In this document: piece by piece, positions 1 to 8,246 of the stretch
How positions within the stretch are numbered: position 1 is the stretch's first letter
How the letters are laid out: every line of letters begins with the position of its first letter
DNA from: Euperipatoides rowelli
Lineage: Eukaryota; Onychophora; Udeonychophora; Euonychophora; Peripatopsidae
Length of the DNA stretch: 11,519 nucleotides
Strand: one strand, 5' to 3'
Assembly (NCBI GenBank): GCA_003024985.2
Contig: PXIH01S0008890.1
Notes under the pieces: model-generated
The model's input: only the letters and a program-made list of their open reading frames with translations
Told to the model about the DNA's origin: nothing
Databases searched by the model: none
Program-made: the position numbers and the translations under genes

Positions 1-238
1 GTCTATTTTATCTTGAAATAAACACATGTTATCTCACAGATACACCGCGACTACCCGTGTAACTTTTTGACCGCGACGACTGCAGGGTTAAAGCCGATAT
101 AATAGATTTAATGAACAATTAAGCAACTGGATTTTTAAAATACTTTTTCTCAAAATTTATTTTAATAACAAGATTTCCTTGTTTATACATTAAGTTTAAG
201 TATAGTGTAAAAATAACAATCTTAAAGTGAAAACTTAC
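1..238 (-). other. Start of the next SMARCD intron
   Basis: This sequence lies downstream of the exon B donor (GTAAGT at 238-233). No further coding match is visible before the window ends. It includes a small CpG-bearing patch at 41-90 with two copies of ccgcgac (45-51 and 71-77). Confidence 0.85.
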
Positions 239-301
239 CTCAGCATCTGGTTTGGCAGGATAAAATGTATTTGAGATAAATATACGAAGTTTGCGCTTGT
301 G
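239..301 (-). CDS. SMARCD1: SMARCD/BAF60 internal exon (exon B), 21 codons
   Basis: This is the next coding exon of the same SMARCD/BAF60 gene. The minus strand from 301 to 239 reads 21 codons containing HKRKLRIFISNTFYPAKPDA, which directly continues ALKRPMK of exon A, as in other animal SMARCD proteins. Vertebrate proteins, as I recall them, have Q in place of the first H and N in place of the Y. The acceptor is TTTATCTAG ending at 302, with a plausible branch-point CTAAT about 20 bases further upstream (322-326 on the plus strand). The donor is a consensus GTAAGT at 238-233. The length of 63 nt keeps phase 0 at both ends, so skipping this exon would delete 21 residues without a frameshift. 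The rest of the protein (SWIB domain and C-terminal coiled coil) must lie beyond position 1 on the minus strand. The exon is very short and lacks an ATG, so simple ORF finding misses it. Confidence 0.94.
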
Positions 302-502
302 CTAGATAAATTAAAATCGAAATTAGTCTAAATAAAACATTTTTCCAACTAATGATAAATCAATATAAAGTAACATTGATTTTTTTTTAAATGACAGTAG
401 CCTATCTATAGAGAAAATTACAAGAAAGCAAAGCCAAATAAAGGCAACAAATTAGCATATATAAATATTGTATAGACTATGTTATCGTACACAAGTAATC
501 CC

Positions 503-547
503 TGGTTAATGTCTTAGTTCTATTCCTGGGAATAGCGACATTAACCA
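503..547. repeat. Two-tier perfect inverted repeat (hairpin)
   Basis: The outer arms tggttaatgtc (503-513) and gacattaacca (537-547) are perfectly complementary over 11 bp. Nested inside, ctattcc (520-526) and ggaatag (529-535) pair perfectly, with a small asymmetric internal loop. RNA from the SMARCD strand would carry the same fold. Confidence 0.75.
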
Positions 548-659
548 AAACTATTTTTTCATAGAAAGACATTAAAATTTTTGAGTATTACATTTCAAGC
601 CTGTCTGCCCCCTTTCTACCACAATATATTTAAAATTTAGGTACGGTAAATATAATTTA

Positions 660-1245
660 TTAGGCTATAATAGTAGTAGGGGAAAAAAATAAAAAATTTT
701 TAAGTGAATTATTAAGCGCAGCATTTCTTTTTGCTTTAATAATATTCATTGAGTTTTTTATTTAACTTGTTCTCTTTGTTTTTGGATTTTGTATTCATTA
801 CAATTTATTATAATGTATGCGCCTTAAATAATGCTACCGGTAAATGTTATTTGATAAAAAAAAAAATAAGCCATATTGTCAAAATGTCTTAATATTTTCC
901 TGTTTTAATATCCTAAAATTAGCTTAGTGTTTTTCATTATTTTCCTCTTTGATTTGATGTGTTCTCATAGATTATGACGTGTATTTCATTAAATTGTGCA
1001 TAATATATGATCATAAACATCGATAAATGATATTTGATTAAAAAAAAAAAAAAGCCGTAATGTTTTGTTTCTTTAGTAATAAAGCAGATTTACTATCCTA
1101 AAAGTACTGCATATCTTTCCTCTTTTTGCGCCATTAATATCCATTGGGCTTTCATTTGAAGGTGACACCCAATGAATTTAGCATTTATTATTTTATCATT
1201 TAGTGTTTTGAAAAATAATGAAAGATAATCACTAAAAAAAAAAGA
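660..1245. repeat. Degenerate tandem repeat, unit about 185 bp, three to four copies
   Basis: Similar blocks recur at near-regular spacing. The sequence gtaaatgttatttgat (840-855) matches ataaatgatatttgat (1023-1038), each followed by a long A run and then aagcc. The word tatcctaaaa occurs at 909 and 1094, 185 bp apart. tttcctcttt occurs near 942 and 1116. ttgctttaataatattcatt (731-750) resembles ttgcgccattaatatccatt (1126-1145). The A runs themselves start at 683, 856, 1040 and 1234. The copies are much diverged, so this is an old array. Confidence 0.6.
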
Positions 1246-2044
1246 GGTTCCCTTGTTGAAAAAAAAAATTATGCCTATATATTACATTTTATGCAACATC
1301 ACTTAAAATTATTTAGTAACATCCAGGTAAACAATCTGGTTAGTGGTAAGGAATTAACATTACTTCTAACATTGAGGTTATTTATTGTTTATAACTCTAT
1401 TATGCTTTTTCTATTTAGTTATTATTCATATTTTCTTCCAAGCCTCTTGAAATCTCATGGCAACCATGGCAATGCCGCCTGAAACTTGTTTTTCCCGCAT
1501 GATCCCCTAAGCCATAATAGCAAGCTGCCTGAAAATATATTTTAAAATGTGAATAAAAATGTCAGCAAAATTTACAGTAGCACTTATTTCCAAATAAGCT
1601 AATCCTTTAATTTAAAGAAAAAATAGACTTAGTTATCTTTATCAAAAGGCCTAATTAAAAAAAAAAAAAACTTCCTAACTTTAACGACTCGATTTTAATT
1701 ATGAAGTGGAAGGGGAAAGAGTTTATGCAATAGAATTTAATAACTGATTAAAGACTTGTGTTTATATCACATTTTAAAAATGGACTAGGCTAGTAAACAA
1801 AACTAATTTAACAAATAAAGTTTTTTTTTTTTTGTTTGTTTAGAAATATTAATTCCAACAGTGATTAGAATATCAATAGGCTATTCACTTTGTTACGGTA
1901 CATCTCACTTGTGGCCATTGTTTAATTGAAATATTATGATTGCAATAATTGTTCCCTCCTGTCCTAAAATTGTCTAAATATTAATTCTACACTATAATTA
2001 ATGTTATAACTTTTTTAATATATACTGTACGGTATGCTAAATAG

Positions 2045-2471
2045 AAATAAATATCAGAAATTGTAAGGTTCTACTGTTCATAATAAGCATCTATATATTA
2101 ATACGTGAAGGGAAAACTTTGCATTGGGTGCACGGAGTGTGAGATTTGGCAGAGTTATAGTTTATATGGAGAGGGAGTGCAATGGGCTAAAATTTATATT
2201 TTAAAATTAAAACATTGATTGTTTAGCGTTGGAGTGGCTTTTTACAAAGGAGTGGTAGCTTTTTACTTTTCATATTGGTCGAATTTTGACCAACACTGGA
2301 TTACTAATTTAAATGTAAATTGCAAAGAACAAAGTTACTAGTTTCACATATTTTTAATTGAAACTATTAAAAGCCATCATTTCCCCATAGTATAATTGCT
2401 CTACAATTAATGGTCCTGTTACATTTTCTATAAGATAATTATAAATAAATACGAGAAATTGTAATGTCCTA
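2045..2471. repeat. Dispersed 29-bp direct repeat pair
   Basis: Positions 2045-2073 and 2443-2471 share 25 of 29 bases (aaataaat, then agaaattgtaa, then cta). They lie 398 bp apart in the same orientation. They could be the ends of two diverged copies of an unrecognised repeat. Confidence 0.5.
2231..2293. repeat. Local duplication next to a short inverted repeat
   Basis: The sequence ggagtggctttttac (2231-2245) is repeated as ggagtggtagctttttac (2249-2266), with a 3-base insertion. Just downstream, ttggtc (2275-2280) and gaccaa (2288-2293) form a perfect 6-bp inverted repeat with a 7-base loop. Confidence 0.6.
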
Positions 2472-2622
2472 AAGCAATAAAAATATAAACCACATGTCAT
2501 GTTGAACAAAATCGAAGTCATTAATCTCAAACCATACCAGTAAAAAAAAAAAAAAGCTCAAATACAAATACGCCGGACAACAGACCATAGTTCAGCGTGG
2601 TTGTCCCATGTCCTAATCTAAT

Positions 2623-2770
2623 ACTTTTTTTTTTATATTTATATACCGGTAATATACAGTATATACTGTATATATTTTTTATAATTTTTTTTTTTTTTTT
2701 TAAATATTTTTTTTTAATATACAGTATTTTGTCTCCCTTTGAATTTTGGGAATTTTAATTAAAAAAAACA
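2623..2770. repeat. AT-rich low-complexity tract with a 22-bp perfect palindrome
   Basis: This stretch is made of T runs, TA dinucleotides and A runs. It contains taccggta (2644-2651) followed directly by a perfect palindrome at 2652-2673, whose half-site is atatacagtat and whose other half is the reverse complement. Confidence 0.8.
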
Positions 2771-3047
2771 ACAACTATGAACTATTATACACCCATTACA
2801 ATTCTAACTAGTTAACCCTCAATTAAGTCAACCCATGCTTAAAAGAATCAACCAAGGATAATTTTTTTTATTCTTTTTAATAATCTTACTATCTGTATTC
2901 TAGAATTAAACAAAACACTGTATGCAACTCTTAAGGCTAAATTTTGGATTTGTAAATAGTTTTTAGTCTCCTGAGGTCCCTTGCACCATAATAGAATTCA
3001 AGTTTGTATGTATAATATACTGAATAAATTGTAGTTGGTATTTCTTA

Positions 3048-3071
3048 ATAATGCTTTGAAAGAAGCATTAT
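3048..3071. repeat. Perfect 9-bp inverted repeat
   Basis: ataatgctt (3048-3056) and aagcattat (3063-3071) are perfectly complementary around a 6-base loop (tgaaag). No T run follows that would suggest a terminator in a prokaryotic sense, and the setting is intronic. Confidence 0.65.
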
Positions 3072-4494
3072 GGGAGATGGAAAAATATGATTGTCTTGTC
3101 AACAATAAGATACTGTATAAACTGTTGACACTAATGCAATGAGCCTTCTAGATTAACCAGAGGACTAAGGAGTGGGTAAAAAACTGTACCTTGTACAGAG
3201 TTTTACTTAAGGCAAGATATTGAGGGAACTAATAAGATAAATGAGTTACCGTTGATTCAGTGGAAGATGCTACTGTAATAACTACATGGTGTGTGTTGAA
3301 TCCACTAAGAAACCAACACCTAGTGGGATAAACTTTGCTATCCAATAGCTACTAGTTCCAAAGATCACTTTAGCCAAAAGGAGACTTTCATAAACTTTAA
3401 ATACCTCACATCTTTCTCTGGATAATGTTCATTCCAGTACTATGCAACTACTGTATATTGAATATATTCAATAATATAACCATTATAATAATTTCTGACC
3501 AGAATGCATTTATTATATACAGTATACTGTTTATTAAAACACTGTTTTTTAACTCAAATTTAAAGTGAAGATTAAATTTATTTTTTCTATTCTAAAATAG
3601 TTTAATGAAAAGTATGTTAATGAAAGATAGTAGGCTACTGTTTTAACAATATAACTGAAAGTAAGAAAATCACTTAATCTTAACAATGAAAACATTGATA
3701 AAAGATCTAAATTAAGAGATACATGCATACTACTATTCTACACTAAGTAGCCAAATGTATAACCAGAAGTCTTCAAAGAACTAAAAATATGGTTCAAACA
3801 TTAAATATTTTTTAATGGCCAAAGTTTATCACATTTTTATTTTTTTTAAGTACCGGTATGGTATTCTTTTTTTCTTCTTCTTTAATAAAAATATTATACC
3901 ATTCTCTTTAATAGGTAAGTCTGTATAAAAGCCACAGAAAAAAATATGACCATCTTAAAATTGCCTCCAGCTATTTACAGTATGTTTATTGTTATTATAT
4001 ATTTTTCCAAATCAGTTCTGCACAAACACTTTACTAGGAAATACCTGTGATTTATAATCAGGTTTTTATTTATTTTGTACCTAGAGTGATCCCATCAACA
4101 CTTTTGTAAATTAGTCACTTAACACTAAGCCATTTGCTAAATGGATAGTTTAATTTTAAAATTGTGAAGTGGCCCCTGAGGTTATAAGGAATTGTAGTTA
4201 CTGTACTCTGTAATTAAATTACCTGCCACAAATAATTGTCAAGATAAAACATGTCTGACATTCATTTTATTAGCTCAATTGCAACATCTCTGCAGGTTTG
4301 TGGATTTCATTAAAATTTTACCTAGCTTTCTATAATACATTTGGAATTATAAGAAATAACATATTCATTTTTATGCCAATATTTAAGTTGCATAATTAGG
4401 TAGCTAGTGTTTTGTGGTTTGTTTGTTTGTAAAAGGTATGCTTTTTTTAAAAAAAAAAATTTGAAATTTAGCTAAATCAAAGAAACAAGTAGCC

Positions 4495-4740
4495 TTTATT
4501 TTATTTATTTATCTCAACCCAGGTCAGGTATTGCTCTTGATCCCTTGTTATTTCAGGACAAATACAATTAAACAAAAACATTTAAATAAAATAAAAATAA
4601 ATAAAGGTTGTAAATAAATTAAATTTGTTGCTATAGTTAGCTAAATTTAGCATTTAATTTATACAGGCAAGTTTATTATATGCCAAAACAAACTGAATAA
4701 GTATGCGTGTGATTACAATGTTATGAATTTTTTGGTTAGA
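4495..4740 (-). other. Retrotransposon 3' UTR and AAATA-rich tail
   Basis: On the minus strand this non-coding stretch follows the last polyprotein codons and ends with TTGTATTTGTCCTGAAATAA, then GGATCAAGAGCAATACC, TGACCTGGGTTGAGATAAAT and a short AAATA/AATA run (about 4513-4495). A simple-sequence 3' tail is typical of CR1/L2-like elements. The stretch around 4560-4620 is an extra AT-rich expansion. The next bases (GGCTACTTG on the minus strand) are taken as flanking intron. Confidence 0.7.
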
Positions 4741-4742
4741 TA

Positions 4743-5191
4743 AAGTTGTTGTTCCTTGTTTTGAAAGTGGCAATAGTATTTTCAGATTTTATTTCTTGTG
4801 GTAGGCTATTCCCTTAGTTAATGGGATGGTGTTTAAATGACCTTGAAGAGAGTTCAGATTTTTTAGGAGCAACATGGATATAGGCTGGTGATTGTCTTGT
4901 GTTTTATTTATGAATACTTTGTTATTGAAAACATTTCAGATATATAACCAGGTGATTGACCATTAAATCCTTTGCAAACTATGGTTGCCTTTGATATTTT
5001 GTAGCCTATATTGCTTGTAGGTTTTTTCCCATTTTAGAGTGGAAATTGCTTTGGTTGTACTTGAAGGATCTTTTCCAAATAACAGTAGATGGGGTACAAA
5101 ATTTTGTATTTTTTGTAATTCGATTGGCGATTTTTTTATTGCTACCAAAATATAAAATATTACAATAATTCAGTTTAGATTCAATTAGTGT
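4743..5191 (-). pseudogene. Retrotransposon C-terminal (post-RT) region
   Basis: This is the C-terminal part of the polyprotein, downstream of the RT palm. On the minus strand it reads TLIESKLNYCNILYFGSN (5191-5138). A frameshift leads into SPIELQKIQNFVPHLLLFGK, then STTKAISTLKWEKTYKQY, VCKGFNGQSPGYISEMF (about 4982-4932) and, in another frame, SSRSFKHHPIN and SLPQEIKSENTIATFK (about 4840-4760). These follow the family order of LxYCxxVWG, LQKIQNxAAR, L-W-x(2-4)-R, YKxLNGxAPxYL and a final LWNSLPxxIKxxxTxxxFK. At least two frameshifts and several stop codons interrupt it. The last recognisable codons are near 4745, and the remainder down to 4495 is 3' untranslated. Confidence 0.85.
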
Positions 5192-5289
5192 GTTATACTG
5201 TATAAATAGATTTTTGATGTCATAAGTAGAACTTTTTTGAACTTCGTAATGTATCTAATTTTTCCCATTATTTTTTTTTAAAGGTATTC

Positions 5290-6200
5290 AACTTTAATCC
5301 AGTTTAGCTATTCATCAATTACGATGCCTAGAATGTTTATTTCTTTGGATTGTAGAATTTCCATTTTGTTATGAATTAGTGTGATTTGTCTGTTTCTATT
5401 AATCTTTTAGTTTTCCCAGTAATAATGACCATAAATTTGGTTTAGAACTGTTAAATTTTAGACCATTGAGAGACAACCACGAGCAAATTCTGTGTAAGTC
5501 TGATTCTAGGTTTAATTTCAAATTATTTATGATTTTGTGTTTTACAATATTTAGCAATAAATAGCAGGAATAGGAGAGAAGTTAATGTTGATCCCTGAGG
5601 AACAACCCCATATTTTATTTGTTTTAAATTTGATAATTTTTCATTTTATTTTTTAGTTTAAAGATTAGATTTTGATGTGAAAGGCAGTCAAAGGCTTTCG
5701 TTAAGTCTAAGGACAAAACACCAACTATGTTATCTTTATCTATTTATTGTTTCCAATTATCTTTCAATTTTGTTAAACAAGTTGAGGTGGAATATAGTTT
5801 CTAAAAGCCGGTTTGTTTGCTGCAGAAAAGGTTGTTTGAGTCCAGATAGTCTGATATTTGTTCCACTACTTTACTTTCTAAAATTTTTCCCAATATTGGT
5901 GAAACTGTAATGGGTCTCTATTGGTAATATCAAATTTAATGGGTTAACTTTTTTCCATTTTTGTGAATGGATGTTACATCACCGGTCTTCCATTTTTGTG
6001 GAAGTTTGCTCATTAATAGAAATTTTTTTATTTATTAATGTTAAGTCCACCATTATAAGAAGTGATATTTTAAGAATTTTGGAATTTATTCCATCTATTC
6101 CAACTGCCATTGAGCTTGGCAATGAAGATATATTAGAAATATTTTCAATTGTGACCAATTTGAATTTAGTGATTTTATTTGGGTCAAAAATGGTTTATGC
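5290..6200 (-). pseudogene. Retrotransposon reverse transcriptase, frameshifted and internally deleted
   Basis: This is the RT domain on the minus strand, recovered by following several frames. It contains AVGIDGINSKILKIS (6107-6063), KLPQKWKTGDV (from 6007), ITVSPILGKILE (ending about 5876), SDYLDSNNLFCSKQTGF (ending 5804), LDLTKAFDC (5710-5684, with the first catalytic Asp), IKYGVVPQGS (to 5589), LLFLLFI (to about 5559), LESDLHRICSWLSLNGLKF (from 5509) and INILGIVIDE (about 5340-5311). Between LDLTKAFDC and IKYG only about 18 codons remain where relatives have roughly 40. Between LLFLLFI and LESDL only about 16 remain where relatives carry the (F/Y)ADD box with some 40-50 residues. Two catalytic aspartates are therefore missing, and at least three frameshifts are present. 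The expected family spacings are recalled from memory, not aligned. Confidence 0.88.
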
Positions 6201-6281
6201 TTCTCTTCTACAATGTGAATTATTTTGATTCTAGAATCCGGCCTTAATAAGTTTCTTCCCCAACATTGATAAAGCAATTAT

Positions 6282-6617
6282 TTAAATCCTTCTTTGAAAG
6301 TAACATACTGTTATCATTATTTTTTTAATTCCGGTGATTTCTTTTAAAGATTTCCAAAGGAGGTCTAAATTATATTTATTATCATTAATATATTTTCCAC
6401 AAAATTGATTTTTGTGTTGTCTTAAATATGGATTGACTTCCATTGTTAAGGCTTGGAGGTGTGCCTTATTTTTATTTGTTTTTTTTAGGAGGAGGATTTT
6501 TTTTAAGGTATGGAGCTCTTTTGTGGATTTAATTTTTACTAATATTTTTATAGGGGGGGGGGGGGTTGTAATGAATTTGGTCATTAGTTCCAACTGGTCA
6601 TCAACTTCGTTGAGCAA
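6282..6617 (-). pseudogene. Retrotransposon linker between endonuclease and RT
   Basis: This open frame of 111 codons on the minus strand corresponds to the basic, helical linker between the endonuclease and reverse transcriptase domains. The clearest part is its C-terminal half, with EVNPYLRQHKNQF followed by INDNKYNLDLLWKSLKEITG. That matches the pattern of K/R-rich helix, YxxxI, N-rich turn and LWKxLxEI seen in CR1/L2-type polyproteins. The run of four prolines in the frame comes from a G13 tract on the plus strand (6553-6565), probably a later expansion. This is a remnant of a larger polyprotein. The methionine at 6617 is not a real start, since the frame lies in the middle of the element. 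Confidence 0.7.
6553..6565 (+). repeat. G13 homopolymer
   Basis: Thirteen consecutive G occur in an AT-rich setting, inside the decayed retrotransposon linker, where they read as four prolines on the minus strand. Confidence 0.9.
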
Positions 6618-6639
6618 TACAAATGTTATGACAAGGACA

Positions 6640-7033
6640 TTTTGACATCATTTAGGAAGTCGGTCTTTTTAAATTGTTGCTTTAAATGCTTGTTTGTAGA
6701 GTCCCTTTATGTTAAAATGTAAGAATCATGAGGTCATGAGAAGGTTCCTAAAACAATTATAATTTAAGACCGCTGTACAAATATCGGGTTTGTTTAAACC
6801 AGCAATGGTCAATGAGTGTTTCTGAATTTTCAGTGATTCATATATAGGATATTTAATTGTGAAAAGAGAGCATTTTTAAATACTGAGGTGAATTTTTTAT
6901 TATTGTAAATTTTTTTATATATATCTACATTGAAATCTCCAATAATCATAACTGGAATCAGGTAAGATATCAAAAGGTCCAAAAGGGTTTGAGAGATTTT
7001 TATCAAACATGAAGAATTGGGTGGTCTGTAAAC
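6640..7033 (-). pseudogene. Retrotransposon endonuclease fragment (C-terminal half)
   Basis: This is the C-terminal half of an APE-like endonuclease domain. On the minus strand, an unbroken frame from 7033 reads VYRPPNSS, then a leucine-rich helix (TLLDLLISYLIPV), then MIIGDFNVD at about 6949-6923. GDFN is the conserved catalytic-core motif of exonuclease-endonuclease-phosphatase proteins. After about 6840 the frame is broken by stops. A shifted frame near 6806-6768 reads NKPDICTAV, resembling the TNKPD segment that precedes the final SDH motif in related elements. The SDH motif itself was not recovered. The N-terminal half of the domain is absent. The nicking activity would be lost. Confidence 0.8.
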
Positions 7034-7120
7034 CTAACTTAAACATTGTTTAAAATTGTGCTTCATTTTAAGGTGTTTAGAAATATAGAATATTAGGATA
7101 TAAGAATTAATAAAATTTAC

Positions 7121-7243
7121 CTTCATGGGTCTTTTAAGAGCTTCTTGGATATCCAATCGCTTTCTCATGATAGTAGCATCTAGTTTGCGTTCAAATGCCA
7201 ACAAGTCCATGTAAGCCTGGGATTCTGGAACTAAGTCTCTTAC
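7121..7243 (-). CDS. SMARCD1: SMARCD/BAF60 internal exon (exon A), 41 codons
   Basis: This is a coding exon of the SWI/SNF-related actin-dependent regulator of chromatin, subfamily D (BAF60, fly Bap60). It is a nuclear accessory subunit of the BAF remodelling complex that links the complex to transcription factors. Read on the minus strand from 7243, the exon is open for exactly 41 codons and contains [18 protein letters not shown] and [17 protein letters not shown]. These match the strongly conserved segment N-terminal to the SWIB domain in animal SMARCD proteins (recalled from memory; no alignment was run). The 3' splice site is a T-rich tract ending TTTAAAAG just before 7243. The 5' splice site is AAG followed by GTAAAT at 7120-7115. 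Both junctions are phase 0. The next exon in the window (239-301) continues the protein without a gap. The paralogue (D1, D2 or D3) cannot be decided from 41 residues, and many invertebrates have a single gene. The upstream exons, including the start codon, are not visible here. Confidence 0.95.
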
Positions 7244-8204
7244 CTTTTAAATCACAAAAAAAAAATATAATGTAAATAATCTTTTCAATTTTCATTACAT
7301 TATTTGTTATATACAGTACATGTATATACCGTACAAAAGAAGATTTTTATTTTTTAATTATAAAATCAACTTTGGCAAGTTTTGAGGATCTGTGGCACCA
7401 GCCCTAATCTAAGTAATTAAAAGTACAGTGGTTACAGTTGGCTTCTAATTCTAACTCTTCTTCCACTCAACATATTTTAAAAACAATACAACAACATTAG
7501 AACTCTCTACCTCTTACCAATTTAAATATTTGCTTTAGAAAAATGTACTCTTTCTCCTTTCCTATACTTAATATTTTTATATTTCTGTTTCAGATGATTA
7601 ATTTTTGAAAATTTTTATATTTGTCCTCACCTTTCCCAGGTGGCATTAAAAATGTATACTGTATTATACTAAGGAAAAAGCCCCTTAAAAAATTTAATTT
7701 AAAAAATAAAATCAGCATACTCAAAATCAATAACCAAATGTTTTTATAAATTATTCCATAAGACATTGATGGTAAAAAAAATGAATAGGCAGATACACCC
7801 CTCCCCTTCTTCACTAGCATGTTATTTCAACCCTGTTAATTCTTATGGGCAGGCAAAACAAGAAATTAACATTCTTTAGACAATAAGCATTTAGGATTCT
7901 GGGTTTCCTATAAATTAATAGTGTCTAAAAACTGACTGTACTAGTCACATTTTTCTTCTTTTCATTTCACAAAAAAATATATATTTTATCCATCATTTCC
8001 CTTTGGGTAAGTTTAGGGTTAAATCTAGGGATTTTTTTAATATAAAATTTTATCAAAATTGGAAAAATAAAATCCAAGGCCATAGTATAAAAACATAATT
8101 TAATTTTTTTCTTCTATTTTCAATTAATTTCCATACCAGTTTTATTTAAAAAAAATGGATCCTAACATTACCTTGAATGGATGGATGGATAAATTTAATT
8201 TCCT

Positions 8205-8246
8205 TGGAAAGGTGGCAATTTGGAAAAAAAAATTGCCACCTTTCCA
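8205..8246. repeat. Perfect 17-bp hairpin with 8-base loop
   Basis: tggaaaggtggcaattt (8205-8221) pairs without mismatch with aaattgccacctttcca (8230-8246) around the loop ggaaaaaa. This is the longest exact inverted repeat I found in the window, and it is relatively GC-rich for the region. It sits in the intron upstream of exon A. A 17-bp stem is short for a microRNA precursor, and the flanks do not extend the pairing. Confidence 0.8.

Larger units (their letters stand above)
4495..7033 (-). mobile_element. 5'-truncated, decayed CR1/L2-like non-LTR retrotransposon
   Basis: On the minus strand this segment carries, in the correct order, remains of an APE-type endonuclease (VYRPPNSS at 7033, GDFNVD at 6940-6923), a linker, a reverse transcriptase (KLPQKWKTGDVTSIHKNGKK at 6007-5948, PILGKILE from 5899, LDLTKAFDC at 5710-5684, PQGS near 5589), a C-terminal region (TLIESKLNYCNILYFGSN at 5191-5138, QSPGYI, SLPQEIKSENTIATFK) and a 3' untranslated tail ending in ATAAATAAATAAAATAAA at about 4512-4495. 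The order and the LNYC motif after the RT fit the CR1/L2/Jockey group. The exact clade is not assigned. The copy lacks the 5' half of the endonuclease and all of ORF1, as expected of 5' truncation during target-primed reverse transcription. Many frameshifts and stops make it inactive. It runs in the same direction as the host gene. No target-site duplication was recognised. The 5' boundary could lie slightly above 7033. Confidence 0.9.
302..7120 (-). other. SMARCD intron between exons A and B (6.8 kb)
   Basis: This phase-0 intron is bounded by GTAAAT at 7120-7115 and by CTAG at 305-302. It contains a dead retrotransposon (4495-7033), a degenerate tandem repeat (660-1245), inverted repeats and AT-rich low-complexity sequence. 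In 1250-2040, 2100-2600 and 2770-4490 I found no exon of this or another gene on either strand, and nothing beyond the small repeats listed separately. The length assumes that no SMARCD exon is skipped, which is supported because the two protein segments abut exactly. Confidence 0.9.

Noticed and set aside
1291-1482. Plus-strand open frame of 63 codons
   Set aside because: The hydrophobic Leu/Phe/Tyr composition is what T-rich DNA encodes by chance. No family resemblance or gene structure is visible.
4441-4494. Target-site duplication flanking the retrotransposon
   Set aside because: Comparing the bases beyond the 3' tail with those above 7033 gave no convincing direct repeat. The boundary on the 5' side is uncertain.
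5677-6645. Plus-strand open frames of 77 to 85 codons within the retrotransposon
   Set aside because: The minus strand of the same region carries recognisable endonuclease-linker-RT motifs, so the plus-strand frames are antisense shadows.
7590-7820. Minus-strand open frame of 76 codons rich in Phe, Leu and Ile
   Set aside because: It is on the gene strand, but the composition is that of T-rich intron. It does not resemble the SMARCD N-terminal region.
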